A DNA stretch of 64,000 nucleotides. Source: Dialister pneumosintes (GTDB lineage: Bacteria > Bacillota > Negativicutes > Veillonellales > Dialisteraceae). The DNA lies in assembly GCF_001717505.1 (NCBI RefSeq), contig NZ_CP017037.1, positions 1 through 64,000 of the forward strand. The letters are read 5' to 3'. The notes beneath the pieces were generated by a model. The model was not told the DNA's origin. It saw only the letters and a list, made by a program, of their open reading frames with translations, and did not search any database. A program made the translations under genes and the position numbers. Shown here in pieces: positions 42,576 through 51,531 of this stretch (the first letter of the stretch is position 1; every line of letters starts with the position of its first letter).

Positions 42576-44558
42576 ATGCTTAGTGATATATGGATATATA
42601 AGAAAAACGAAAAAATATTTTTTATAATACTGGTAATTCTGTTAATTACTCTTGCATTACAGAACTGGATGTTAGGGGTGTTAACTGCTATTGTTATTGC
42701 CGGACTTGGAATAATTATTGAAAGAAATGATTATAAGCAAGAAAGAATTTTACTTGCTTATTTAGATGAACTTTCAGCAGGTGTAGAGGCAGGGACTATC
42801 TACGCAGTAAAAAATTTACCGCTTGGAATTGCGATGATTGATGAAAATCGAAAGTTTGTATGGGCAAATGGTGTTTTTCGCTCATGGCTTAATGCAGAGC
42901 TTGGCGAAAAGAATCATTTTAAAGATATCTTTACAAATGTTCGGATTTCTAAGATTTGGGGGAAAACCGGATGGTATGACTTTAATTATGAAGAAAGTTA
43001 TTACCGTGTGTTTTATAAATTTATTTCTCCAACTAAAGAAGACGGATCTTCTTTTATGGTGTTCTATCTTATTGATAGAACGGATATGGCATTAGCTATA
43101 CAAGCCAGTGAAGCTGCGATGCCGGTGTTCGGACTACTTCGTGTGGATAATATTTCTGAAGCAACGCAAAATATGACAGATGTAGAAAAATCGAATTTAC
43201 TTTCTGATGTAGACGAAGCTGTCTTATCGGAATTTGCTGCATATGATGCATTTATCAAACGATATGGAGTGTCTGAGTTCGTCATTTGTTTATCTAGGGA
43301 ATCTTTATCTAAGTTAATGGATGAAAACTTCAGCATTTTGGATAAGGTGCGTTCTATTCATACGGTGAATCGTATTCCCGTTACCATTTCAATTGGGATT
43401 GTAGAAAGTGATACTACTTTTGCTAAACAATTTGAGTCAGCACAAATGGCATTGGACTTAGCTTTAGGACGTGGCGGTGACCAAGCCATAGTACGTATTG
43501 GCAAAGATATAAAATCTTTTGGCGGTCGTGCACCTACTTCTGTAAGTTCTACACGTGTGCGTGTGCGTGTAGTAGCACAGGCTCTTCGTGAAATTATGCA
43601 AGAAGCTGATCGTGTTTTTGTTATGGGGCATGGACATGAAGATTTTGATGCTATTGGAGCCTCTATCGGGGTTACACATTTAGCTAAAGTTTCAGGAAAA
43701 CCTGTTTATGTAGTTCTTTCTCCTTATGAAGAAACTTCTATGAAGATGATTAAAGTTCTTCGTGAAGATTCAGAGCTGCATTCGTTGTTAATAACAGAAA
43801 AAGAAGCTATAGAATTATTGACTGACAAGAGTGTACTTTTTGTGGTTGATACACATGTACCGGCAGTAGTGGCGGCTCCTGAGTTGCTTGCATTAGCTAA
43901 AAAGCGTGTAATTATTGATCACCATAGAAGAAATCCGTCAATTATTACTCCTACACTTCTTACTTATATGGAACCTTCTTCATCATCTGCGTCTGAGTTG
44001 GTAAGTGAATTGATTCAGTACTATGGTGGAGAAAAAGAATTATTACCGATTGAAGCATCTTGTTTATATGCCGGTTTAGTAGTAGATACTAAAAATTTTT
44101 CTGTACAAACCAGTGTTAGAACTTTTGATGTTGCTAGCTATCTTCGTAGAAGTGGTGCCGATACAAAACTTGTTCGGGATATGTTTTCTGTTAATGTGGA
44201 AACTGTCAAAATTAAGTCTGAAATTATGGCACATCTTAAAACCGTGGACGATCATATTGTTTTTGCAGAATGTCCCGAAGGTACACAACAACCTCAGATT
44301 GTTGCAGGTCAGGTAGCAGATTATTTAGTTTCTGTTGAAGGTATCCGAGCCAGTTTCCTCTTTTATCATCAAGAAGCAGGGGTAGTTAATGTTTCCGCAA
44401 GAAGTGACGGTTCTATTAATGTTCAATTAATTATGGAAGCACTTGGTGGTGGAGGACATATGACAGTATCGGGGGCTCGACTTACAGGAGATGTTACTGT
44501 GGAATATGCTACACAAAAAATTATAGAAGAAGTTCGTAAACAAACTAAGGAGGAATAA
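42576..44558 (+). CDS. gdpP: Cyclic-di-AMP phosphodiesterase GdpP (PAS-GGDEF-DHH)
   Basis: The 660-aa membrane protein has two N-terminal helices ('FFIILVILLITLALQNWMLG'), a PAS-like domain, a degenerate GGDEF domain without the catalytic motif, and the DHH-DHHA1 phosphoesterase. Metal-site motifs are 'GHGHEDFDAIGAS', 'VVDTHVP' and 'VIIDHHRR'; the DHHA1 end is 'GGGGHMTVSGA'. It degrades c-di-AMP and so affects osmotic and cell-wall homeostasis. The start is ATG 42576, with GAGGTGA upstream; an in-frame TTG at 42525 has no site. rplI follows after 3 nt. Confidence 0.93.
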   Translation: MLSDIWIYKKNEKIFFIILVILLITLALQNWMLGVLTAIVIAGLGIIIERNDYKQERILLAYLDELSAGVEAGTIYAVKNLPLGIAMIDENRKFVWANGVFRSWLNAELGEKNHFKDIFTNVRISKIWGKTGWYDFNYEESYYRVFYKFISPTKEDGSSFMVFYLIDRTDMALAIQASEAAMPVFGLLRVDNISEATQNMTDVEKSNLLSDVDEAVLSEFAAYDAFIKRYGVSEFVICLSRESLSKLMDENFSILDKVRSIHTVNRIPVTISIGIVESDTTFAKQFESAQMALDLALGRGGDQAIVRIGKDIKSFGGRAPTSVSSTRVRVRVVAQALREIMQEADRVFVMGHGHEDFDAIGASIGVTHLAKVSGKPVYVVLSPYEETSMKMIKVLREDSELHSLLITEKEAIELLTDKSVLFVVDTHVPAVVAAPELLALAKKRVIIDHHRRNPSIITPTLLTYMEPSSSSASELVSELIQYYGGEKELLPIEASCLYAGLVVDTKNFSVQTSVRTFDVASYLRRSGADTKLVRDMFSVNVETVKIKSEIMAHLKTVDDHIVFAECPEGTQQPQIVAGQVADYLVSVEGIRASFLFYHQEAGVVNVSARSDGSINVQLIMEALGGGGHMTVSGARLTGDVTVEYATQKIIEEVRKQTKEE

Positions 44559-44561
44559 CAT

Positions 44562-45008
44562 ATGAAAGTAGTATTATTGCAGGATGTAAAGAAATTAGGG
44601 AATCGTGGAGATGTTATTGAAGTAGCAGATGGGTATGGACGTAATGTGTTAATTAGGAAAGGTCTTGCAGTAGAAGGTACTAAAGCTAATTTGAACACTG
44701 CTAAGCAACGTCAAGAATCTAAAGAATTTAAATCTAAAGTAGCAGCAGATGAAGCGGTTATTATGGCTTCTCAACTGAAGAAAGTAAAAGTGGTTATTAA
44801 AGTACAGACCGGAGAAGATGGGAAAGTCTTTGGCAGTGTAACCGCTCGTGATATTGCAGCAGCTCTTAAGGAACAATATAAGTTTGATTTTGATAAGAAG
44901 AAAATTATGTTGGAACAACCAATAAAAACGGTAGGGGAATATGAAGTGAATGTATGGGTACACCCGCAAGTAAAAAGTACCATTCAACTTTCTGTTGTTT
45001 CTGAATAA
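44562..45008 (+). CDS. rplI: Ribosomal protein bL9
   Basis: The 148-aa protein begins 'MKVVLLQDVKKLGNRGDVIEVADGYGRNVLIRKGLA', the diagnostic bL9 signature, followed by the long connecting helix and the C-terminal domain ('GKVFGSVTARDIAAAL', 'YEVNVWVHPQV'). AAGGAGG lies 10 nt upstream, overlapping the end of gdpP. It is followed by a strong terminator, so the usual dnaB is not adjacent. Confidence 0.97.
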   Translation: MKVVLLQDVKKLGNRGDVIEVADGYGRNVLIRKGLAVEGTKANLNTAKQRQESKEFKSKVAADEAVIMASQLKKVKVVIKVQTGEDGKVFGSVTARDIAAALKEQYKFDFDKKKIMLEQPIKTVGEYEVNVWVHPQVKSTIQLSVVSE

Positions 45009-45019
45009 TGGAATGATAT

Positions 45020-45060
45020 ACAAGCACGAATAAGGCTTTTGCTTTATTCGTGCTTGTGTT
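45020..45060 (+). terminator. Strong hairpin after rplI
   Basis: ACAAGCACGAATAA (45020-45033) pairs with TTATTCGTGCTTGT (45044-45057) across a 10-nt loop. The T-run is weak (GTTGTT), so termination may be partial. Confidence 0.7.
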
Positions 45061-45092
45061 GTTAATATGTATTTATAGAAAGAGGATAATAC

Positions 45093-45605
45093 ATGAAAAA
45101 ATTATTAAAACATTCTGATTATGAAATGGATTCGAATAAAAAGTTGATAACTACGGCTTTATTTATTGCAATTGCTGTACTGGGGTCTACTTTTTCTTTT
45201 CCAATATTAGGTGCTAAATGTGCACCTGTACAGCATGTTATAAATGTGTTATCTGCCATTTTGCTTGGACCTTGGTATGCGTTGATACAAGCTTTTTTAT
45301 CATCTTTGATTCGCAATGTATTAGGAATGGGAACACTATTTGCTTTTCCTGGCAGTATGTTTGGGGCTTTATTAGCAGGGCTTTTATATAAATATACACG
45401 TAAAAATATAGCTGCTTATATGGGTGAAATCATAGGGACTTCTATTTTGGGTGGCATTACGGCATATCCGGTAGCGGTATTTATTTTAGCATCTAATAAA
45501 GCTGCTATATTTAGTTTTGTTATCCCTTTTTTTATTAGTACTGCGGGTGGCACTTTATTATCTGCACTTATCGTAGCTGCTATAGAAAAAAGGTTATGGA
45601 AATAG
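45093..45605 (+). CDS. thiW: ThiW-type ECF transporter S component
   Basis: The 170-aa membrane protein shows 'GAKCAPVQHVINVLSAILLGPWYALIQAFLSSLIRNVLGMGTLFAFPGSMFGALLAGLLYKYTRKN', which I recognise as ThiW, the substrate-binding subunit for a thiamine precursor (hydroxyethylthiazole). Five to six helices are predicted. The 84-nt upstream spacer contains the rplI hairpin and no TPP riboswitch. No thiM or thiE lies nearby. It needs the shared ECF module for energy. Confidence 0.85.
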   Translation: MKKLLKHSDYEMDSNKKLITTALFIAIAVLGSTFSFPILGAKCAPVQHVINVLSAILLGPWYALIQAFLSSLIRNVLGMGTLFAFPGSMFGALLAGLLYKYTRKNIAAYMGEIIGTSILGGITAYPVAVFILASNKAAIFSFVIPFFISTAGGTLLSALIVAAIEKRLWK

Positions 45606-45656
45606 AATATAGCAAGTTCAATTTACTTTTTAATGTATAAAAATAAGGAGATGAAG

Positions 45657-46304
45657 ATGTTTAAATTTTTTAAAGAAATAAAAGAAGCTATTCAAGAAGG
45701 TATTGCAGAGGCTAATGAAGAATTGGCAGAAGAAAAGAAACAGGAAGAAGAACAGGAAAAGCAAATATTATCTTTAGGAAATCCCAGTGTTGAAAATATA
45801 GCAATCGCTTTTAGTTGCCCTTTTAGAGATGTGCTGACTAAAGGAACTGTTTTGCGGTTATTTAACTTCGGCATGCTGTCAGAGGATGAAAAAGAAAGTT
45901 TTAAAAGTATACTCTATAGAGACTTTAAAATTAAAGATGCTTATAGTGTAAAAGAAGCTTTAGATAGCATAAGTGAATCCGTAGATGGTGAAAATGATGT
46001 ACATGCGGTATTTTTGCTGGCTATAAAAATATATATGATTACTTCTTCTGTAGAGGTGGGATTTATTTCTTTTGCAGATTATGAAAAATGTTGTAAAGAG
46101 TATATAAGAGGTATTGTATGTAATGATAACGTTTATTCCTGGGAAAGTTTTGGTAAAGCGTTTATGGATGGAGAATGCATTAATAACATATTAGGGCGGC
46201 AAGTTCTTAAAAGTAGTATTCGAAGACTTTTAACGGATAAGATAAGCCCGTGGATAATTTTTTCTTGGGAGCAAATTCAAGAAGAAGTAATAAATACCTT
46301 TTAA
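45657..46304 (+). CDS. Hypothetical protein, possibly DUF1266-like
   Basis: The 215-aa cytosolic protein has an acidic/Lys-rich coiled coil at the N-terminus ('EANEELAEEKKQEEEQEKQ') and a helical C-terminal domain. 'YSWESFGKAFMDGECINNILGR' resembles the W-x-x-(F/Y)-x-x-(A/S)-(F/Y)-x-x-G motif of DUF1266 proteins, which I give as a tentative match. The ATG 45657 is 5 nt from the AAGGAG site; other in-frame starts overlap it. Function unknown. Confidence 0.55.
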   Translation: MFKFFKEIKEAIQEGIAEANEELAEEKKQEEEQEKQILSLGNPSVENIAIAFSCPFRDVLTKGTVLRLFNFGMLSEDEKESFKSILYRDFKIKDAYSVKEALDSISESVDGENDVHAVFLLAIKIYMITSSVEVGFISFADYEKCCKEYIRGIVCNDNVYSWESFGKAFMDGECINNILGRQVLKSSIRRLLTDKISPWIIFSWEQIQEEVINTF

Positions 46305-46314
46305 CACACTTAAT

Positions 46315-46350
46315 AAAAGCATTCTTTTTGAAATAAAAAGAGTGCTTTTT
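46315..46350 (+). terminator. Terminator after the DUF1266-like gene
   Basis: AAAAGCATTCTTTTT (46315-46329) pairs with AAAAAGAGTGCTTTT (46335-46349, one G-U) around a 5-nt loop. Confidence 0.82.
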
Positions 46351-46375
46351 AATAGGAACAGATTCAAAAGTTTTC

Positions 46376-46404
46376 TTGACCGGAATACTATTAATCGATA
46401 TAAT
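46376..46404 (+). promoter_or_regulatory. Promoter of the tRNA-Leu gene
   Basis: TTGACC (46376-46381), a 17-bp spacer and a perfect TATAAT (46399-46404) lie 20 nt before the tRNA. Confidence 0.82.
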
Positions 46405-46423
46405 ATAGCAATGATTTATTTAT

Positions 46424-46507
46424 GCGAGCGTGGCGAAATTGGTATACGCACCAGATTTAGGATCTGACGCCTCTGGCATGGGGGTTCGAGTCCCCCCGCT
46501 CGCACCA
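46424..46507 (+). tRNA. tRNA-Leu (anticodon UAG)
   Basis: The 84-nt class II tRNA has CCA encoded. The acceptor arms GCGAGCG/CGCTCGC pair perfectly, the anticodon loop is TTTAGGA (anticodon TAG, reading CUN), a long variable arm is present ('GCCTCTGGC'), and the T loop is GTTCGAG. The outermost pair of the anticodon stem is a C-A mismatch, which is minor. Its own promoter and terminator flank it. Confidence 0.96.
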
Positions 46508-46532
46508 TCTTGCTTAGCGGCAAGATTTTTTA
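46507..46532 (+). terminator. Terminator of tRNA-Leu
   Basis: ATCTTGC (46507-46513) pairs with GCAAGAT (46520-46526) and is followed by TTTTTA. The stem begins at the last base of the tRNA 3' CCA. Confidence 0.82.
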
Positions 46533-46548
46533 TTTGTCTAATATTGTG

Positions 46549-46585
46549 AACATATGTTTTGTTTACATGCTAAGCATGATATAAT
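46549..46585. promoter_or_regulatory. Palindromes at the superoxide reductase promoter
   Basis: AACATATGTT (46549-46558) is a perfect 10-bp palindrome. CATGCTAAGCATG (46566-46578) is a perfect 6-1-6 inverted repeat ending one base before TATAAT (46580-46585). A repressor at this place would block RNA polymerase. The cognate protein is unknown. Confidence 0.55.
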
Positions 46586-46635
46586 AAAAGCACAAGGATA
46601 TTATTGAATAATGTATTGAACAGAGGAGTATAATC

Positions 46636-47004
46636 ATGAAATTTTATCGTTCAAATGATCAAGATGAAATTACTATTGTTGTAAGTAAGTTGGGCGTACC
46701 GCCTCATAAAGGTGCAGTAGAAGAATTGACTGCTAATACAGTAGATGCAGCTAGAGAAAAGCATGTTCCTGTTATTGAAAATGCAGGTTATGAAGTGACT
46801 GTTACGGTAGGAGATGTTATTCATCCGATGACAGATGCGCATTATATTATGTGGATTGCTATTGAAACTAAAGAAGGTTTTCAGATTAAGCATCTGACTC
46901 CGGATATGACACCGACAGCGTCCTTTCACTTGATGGAAGGAGATACATTAATTGCTGCGTATGAATATTGCAATTTACATGGATTGTGGAAAGCTGCTAT
47001 ATAA
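46636..47004 (+). CDS. Superoxide reductase (desulfoferrodoxin C-terminal/neelaredoxin type)
   Basis: The 122-aa non-heme iron protein reduces superoxide to peroxide in anaerobes. The iron ligands are visible: 'EKHVPVI', 'HPMTDAHYIMWI' and the Cys-His pair in 'YEYCNLHGLWKA'. It lacks the N-terminal desulforedoxin Cys4 domain, so it is the one-iron form. The start ATG has GAGGAG 8 nt upstream. It is monocistronic, with its own palindrome-flanked promoter and terminator, which suggests stress-responsive control. This fits an obligate anaerobe. Confidence 0.9.
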   Translation: MKFYRSNDQDEITIVVSKLGVPPHKGAVEELTANTVDAAREKHVPVIENAGYEVTVTVGDVIHPMTDAHYIMWIAIETKEGFQIKHLTPDMTPTASFHLMEGDTLIAAYEYCNLHGLWKAAI

Positions 47005-47033
47005 TAGAGGTTGTGGTTTAAAATTGTGTCAAT

Positions 47034-47073
47034 AAAAAAGGAACCTGATACATGGATATCAGGTTCCTTTTTT
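47034..47073. terminator. Bidirectional terminator between superoxide reductase and mscL
   Basis: A 17-bp perfect stem (47034-47050 with 47057-47073), with A6 and T6 at the outer ends, separates the convergent genes. Confidence 0.9.
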
Positions 47074-47082
47074 ATTATTATT

Positions 47083-47541
47083 TTATGATTGTACTGGGTT
47101 AGAAGGGATTTCTTCTGTACAATGCGGACAACGAGTAGCTTCATCGGCGACAGCTTCTTTGCAGAAAGGGCAAAGTCTCACTACTTTTGCCGGAGCTGCA
47201 GGCTCTTTCGGGAATAACTTATTCATTTGTCTAATAACCATGAATATGGCAAATGCAATAATCAAGAAATCAATAATTGTATTGATAAATACACCGTACG
47301 CAATGACCGGTACATTGTACTCTTGTGCTTCTGCTAAAGTGTGCACAGGAATATTGCCTAAGTTAATAAATAAATTGGAAAAATCGACACCGCCAAGTAA
47401 CACACCGATAGGCGGCATAAGGATATTGGTGACTAAAGAGGATGTGATTTTGGCAAAGGCACCTCCTATAACAACACCGACTGCCATGTCGATTACATTT
47501 CCGCGCATTGCAAAGTCTTTAAAGTCTTTGAATAGTCCCAT
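47083..47541 (-). CDS. mscL: Large-conductance mechanosensitive channel with zinc-ribbon tail
   Basis: The 152-aa product starts '[34 protein letters not shown]', the MscL pore helix, and has the second helix at '[21 protein letters not shown]'. The pentamer releases solutes under osmotic downshock. The C-terminus carries '[18 protein letters not shown]', a two-CxxC zinc-ribbon-like tail in place of the plain helical bundle, a variant found in several Firmicutes. It is transcribed alone from the spacer shared with pyc. Confidence 0.93.
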   Translation of the reverse strand: MGLFKDFKDFAMRGNVIDMAVGVVIGGAFAKITSSLVTNILMPPIGVLLGGVDFSNLFINLGNIPVHTLAEAQEYNVPVIAYGVFINTIIDFLIIAFAIFMVIRQMNKLFPKEPAAPAKVVRLCPFCKEAVADEATRCPHCTEEIPSNPVQS

Positions 47542-47875
47542 AAAAGCCTTCTTTCTAAGAATATAGGATGACCTCTGTCAGGTCTGAGTTATATTTACTA
47601 TAACATAAAATTTTTATGTTTGAAACAGAAACGTTATTGCTTAATAATGTAGATATAAAGTTTATTTATATAAACAAGTATACTCTTTAGAGTCTAAATA
47701 AAGTAATAATAGAACTCTTAAATACCAATAAAGTATAGAAAAAAGTAATAAAGCTATTGAATTTACAGATAGTAAAAAGTAAAATAAGGAATAAGCAAGT
47801 GAAAGCAGTTTGGTTTTATGTTCTGTTTTGCTGATCCTGAGAATTTATAAGAATTCTCATCGTAGGAGGAGTTTT
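47542..47875. other. Divergent spacer between mscL and pyc
   Basis: These 334 AT-rich bases lie between divergent genes and must carry both promoters. No strong consensus promoter, riboswitch or small gene was recognised. The last 15 bases hold the GGAGGAG ribosome binding site of pyc. Confidence 0.5.
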
Positions 47876-50800
47876 ATGAAAAAAATAAATAAAATCTTAG
47901 TAGCGAATCGTGGAGAAATTGCTATCCGTGTATTCCGCGCCTGTAAAGAATTAGGAATTCGTACGGTAGCAGTTTATTCTCAGGAAGATATTTTATCTTT
48001 ACATAGAAATCGTGCAGATGAAGCATATCTTGTAGGTGTAGGTAAAGGTGCTGTCGGAGCTTATCTTGATGTCGAAGATATTATTCGAGTAGCTAAAGAA
48101 CATCATGTGGATGCCATTCATCCCGGGTATGGTTTTTTGGCGGAAAATGCTGATTTGGCAAAACGTTGTGAAGAAGAAGGAATTATTTTTATCGGACCTC
48201 GTGTAGAACATTTAATTATGTTCGGAGATAAGGTAAATGCTCGTATTCAAGCTAAGAGAGCGGAAATACCGATGATTCCGGGAAGTGATGGTCCGGTATC
48301 TACCTATGAAGAAGTAAAAAAATTTGCGGAAACATATGGTCTTCCTATTATGATTAAGGCTGTTAATGGCGGTGGCGGACGAGGTATGCGTCAGGTAGAT
48401 CGTATGGAGGACTTGGAATCTGCCTTTGAACGTGCTAAATCGGAAGCCAAAATGGCTTTTGGGGATGAAGAAGTATATCTCGAAAAATGTATCATGAATC
48501 CTAAGCATATTGAAGTGCAGATCATAGGGGATGAGCAAGGAAATATTATTCATTTATTTGAACGTGATTGTTCTATACAGCGTAGACATCAAAAGGTTAT
48601 TGAAATGGCACCTGCATGGTCATTACCTAAAGAACTTCGTCAAAATATATGTGATGCAGCTGTCAAATTGATGAAAAATGTTAACTATTTGAATGCAGGA
48701 ACGGTAGAATTTTTGGTCGATAAAAATGAAAAAGATTTCTATTTCATTGAAGTAAATCCGCGTATTCAAGTAGAACATACCGTGACTGAAATGATTACGG
48801 ACGTAGATATTGTAAGAACACAAATTTTGATTGCGGAAGGATATCCTCTTGATGATGCGGAGGTAGGCATTGGTAAACAAGAAGATATTTGGTTTAAAGG
48901 TGTAGCCTTACAGTGTCGTATCACAACAGAAGATCCTGCAAATAACTTTATGCCGGATACCGGTAAGTTAATTGCATATCGTTCCGGCGGTGGTCCGGGT
49001 GTTCGTTTGGATGCAGGAACTGCTTATACAGGAGCTGTTATTACTCCGCATTATGACTCTTTATTGGTAAAAGTAACTGTACATGCATTGACACCTACTA
49101 GTACCGTAAATAAAATGCTTCGTTGTTTAGATGAATTCCGTATTTCCGGTGTAAAAACAAACATTTTCTTCCTTCAAAATGCTCTTCATACAGAAGATTT
49201 CCAAAAAGGGTTATGTGATGTAAATTACATTGACCGTCATCCGGAGTTGCTGGTAGATCCTAATATTGTAGGAGATCGTGGAACGCGTTTACTTGACTAT
49301 ATTGGCGATATTACTATCAATGGATATGCGAATGCAGGACATCAAGATAAACCGGATTTTGAAACTCCACCTGTATTGGATGCCTCTCATTTAAAAACTC
49401 CTGCAGGAACCAGACAGCTATTAGAAGAGCTCGGACCTGAAAAATTTGCTAAGTGGATTCAAGAACAAAACGAAGTTTTAGTTATGGATACTACTTATCG
49501 TGATGCACATCAGTCTTTGTTGGCTACTCGTTTAAGAACACATGATATTATGCAGGCAATTCATTATACAGCATGCCATGTTCCTAATATGTATGCTTTT
49601 GAAAACTGGGGCGGGGCTACTTTTGATGTAGCTTATCGATTCTTGGATGAAAGTCCTTGGAGACGTTTGCGTGAGATGCGAGGTGAAGCGCCTAATATCT
49701 TATTCCAGATGTTGACTCGTGGTGCTAATACAGTAGGTTATACTAATTATCCGGAAAATGTAGTTCGCCAGTTTATTGGACGTGCAGCAGCTAACGGTAT
49801 TGATGTATTCCGTGTTTTTGATTGTTTAAATCAATTGTCACATATGGAAGTTACCATCGATGAAGTAAGAAAATTGAATAAATTAGCGGAAGCAACCATT
49901 TGCTATACCGGTGATATTTTAGATCCGAACAGACAGAAATATTCTTTGCAATATTATGCAAATTTGGCGAAGGATATGGAAAAAGCAGGTGCTAATATTA
50001 TTGCTATCAAAGATATGGCGGGACTTTTAAAACCGGAGGCCGCTACTGCTTTAGTATCTACATTGAAAGATGCGGTGGATTTACCAATTCATTTGCATAG
50101 TCATTCCGGTAGCGGTACCATGCTTTATACTTATGCTAATGCCGTGAATGCAGGGGTAGATATTATTGATTTGGCAACTACTGCTTTATCTGGCGGTACA
50201 AGTCAACCCTCATTAACGGCAATGTATTATGCATTACAAAATAATCCACGCCAGATGTCATTTAATATTCATGAATTGGAAAAGATTGATCGCTACTGGC
50301 AAGCTATACGTCCTTACTATGCAGGTGTAGATGCCAGAATGACTTATCCAAATACTACTGTATATGAGCATGAAATGCCCGGCGGACAATATTCGAATCT
50401 TCGCCAGCAGGCTACTGCAGTAGGACTTGGAGATAGATGGCTTGAAGTTTGTGATATGTATCATCAAGTAAATATGATGTTTGGAGATATTATTAAAGTA
50501 ACTCCGTCTTCTAAAGTAGTGGGTGATATGGCATTGTTCATGGTACAAAATAATCTTACGGAAGATGATATTTATGACCGTGGAGATACCATTGATTTCC
50601 CAATTTCAGTAGTAGATTTCTTCGATGGTAAATTAGGGGTGCCTTATGGCGGTTTCCCGGAAGTATTGCAGAAAATCATTTTAAGAGGTCGCGAACCGAA
50701 CTTGGATAGAAAACCTGTTGAAATAGATATCAACAAGATGATTGTAGATATGGATAGGAAAGAAATTCCGATTAATGAAAATAACATTTCTTCTTATTGT

Positions 50801-51304
50801 ATCTATCCGCAAGTTTTTGAAAATTATATTAAGAGATACAAGAAGTTTGGCGATTTATCAGTACTTGATACTCCTACCTTCTTTTTCGGTATGAAACCGG
50901 GAGAAGAAATTCGAGTTATGATTGAAGAAGGGAAGATGTTGCTCATTCGTTTAGAGAATATTACTCGTGCGGATGAAAATGGAGATCGTATTGTTCAATT
51001 TGAATTAAACGGTATGCCTCGTGAAATTAGGGTACATGATAACCATGTAGAAGATTCTTCTATTGAAATCAAGAAAGCAAATCCGGATATTCCCGGAGAA
51101 ATCGGTGCAACCCTTTCCGGAAAAGTTGTAAAACTTTTAGTTGGTAAGGGAGATAAGGTAACAAAAGGGGATCCGATTATTGTAACAGAAGCTATGAAGA
51201 TGGAAACTACTATTACCGCACCGATAGATGGTACAGTTGTTGAGATTCATGCGTTAGCCGGTAATCCGATTGAATCAGGAGATTTGCTCTTAGTTATTGA
51301 ATGA
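47876..51304 (+). CDS. pyc: Pyruvate carboxylase
   Basis: The 1142-aa enzyme carboxylates pyruvate to oxaloacetate using biotin and ATP. The order is: biotin carboxylase (about 1-450, 'KINKILVANRGEIAIRVFRA', ATP loop 'GGGGRGMRQV'), carboxyltransferase (about 530-800, 'MDTTYRDAHQSLLATRLRT'), the pyruvate carboxylase/allosteric-linked region, and the biotin carrier ('VTEAMKMETT', biotinyl Lys near 1107). The start is ATG 47876 with GGAGGAG upstream; the frame continues to 47810 without a ribosome binding site. It feeds oxaloacetate to anaplerosis and the succinate/propionate pathway. Confidence 0.95.
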   Translation: MKKINKILVANRGEIAIRVFRACKELGIRTVAVYSQEDILSLHRNRADEAYLVGVGKGAVGAYLDVEDIIRVAKEHHVDAIHPGYGFLAENADLAKRCEEEGIIFIGPRVEHLIMFGDKVNARIQAKRAEIPMIPGSDGPVSTYEEVKKFAETYGLPIMIKAVNGGGGRGMRQVDRMEDLESAFERAKSEAKMAFGDEEVYLEKCIMNPKHIEVQIIGDEQGNIIHLFERDCSIQRRHQKVIEMAPAWSLPKELRQNICDAAVKLMKNVNYLNAGTVEFLVDKNEKDFYFIEVNPRIQVEHTVTEMITDVDIVRTQILIAEGYPLDDAEVGIGKQEDIWFKGVALQCRITTEDPANNFMPDTGKLIAYRSGGGPGVRLDAGTAYTGAVITPHYDSLLVKVTVHALTPTSTVNKMLRCLDEFRISGVKTNIFFLQNALHTEDFQKGLCDVNYIDRHPELLVDPNIVGDRGTRLLDYIGDITINGYANAGHQDKPDFETPPVLDASHLKTPAGTRQLLEELGPEKFAKWIQEQNEVLVMDTTYRDAHQSLLATRLRTHDIMQAIHYTACHVPNMYAFENWGGATFDVAYRFLDESPWRRLREMRGEAPNILFQMLTRGANTVGYTNYPENVVRQFIGRAAANGIDVFRVFDCLNQLSHMEVTIDEVRKLNKLAEATICYTGDILDPNRQKYSLQYYANLAKDMEKAGANIIAIKDMAGLLKPEAATALVSTLKDAVDLPIHLHSHSGSGTMLYTYANAVNAGVDIIDLATTALSGGTSQPSLTAMYYALQNNPRQMSFNIHELEKIDRYWQAIRPYYAGVDARMTYPNTTVYEHEMPGGQYSNLRQQATAVGLGDRWLEVCDMYHQVNMMFGDIIKVTPSSKVVGDMALFMVQNNLTEDDIYDRGDTIDFPISVVDFFDGKLGVPYGGFPEVLQKIILRGREPNLDRKPVEIDINKMIVDMDRKEIPINENNISSYCIYPQVFENYIKRYKKFGDLSVLDTPTFFFGMKPGEEIRVMIEEGKMLLIRLENITRADENGDRIVQFELNGMPREIRVHDNHVEDSSIEIKKANPDIPGEIGATLSGKVVKLLVGKGDKVTKGDPIIVTEAMKMETTITAPIDGTVVEIHALAGNPIESGDLLLVIE

Positions 51305-51322
51305 TGTTGTAATTTGAATAAT

Positions 51323-51355
51323 AAAAAAGAACACGTTTCAACGTGTTCTTTTTTA
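51323..51355 (+). terminator. Terminator of pyc
   Basis: AAAAAAGAACACGT (51323-51336) pairs with ACGTGTTCTTTTTT (51341-51354) around a 4-nt loop. Confidence 0.9.
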
Positions 51356-51531
51356 TTATTATTTCATATATATTTAATTATATTTATACATTATTATAAT
51401 GAACTTTATTTTTTCTAATCTAAATGGTATTATTAAACCGAAGTGTTATTTTAAACGGAATATATTTTTTGTTTTAGGATGACCGTTATCATTACTGTTT
51501 TAAGAATGTCATTTGTTTAAGGAGTTATCTT

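Noticed and set aside
45009-45092. TPP riboswitch upstream of thiW
   Set aside because: The spacer is only 84 nt, mostly the rplI hairpin, and lacks the conserved TPP aptamer sequence.
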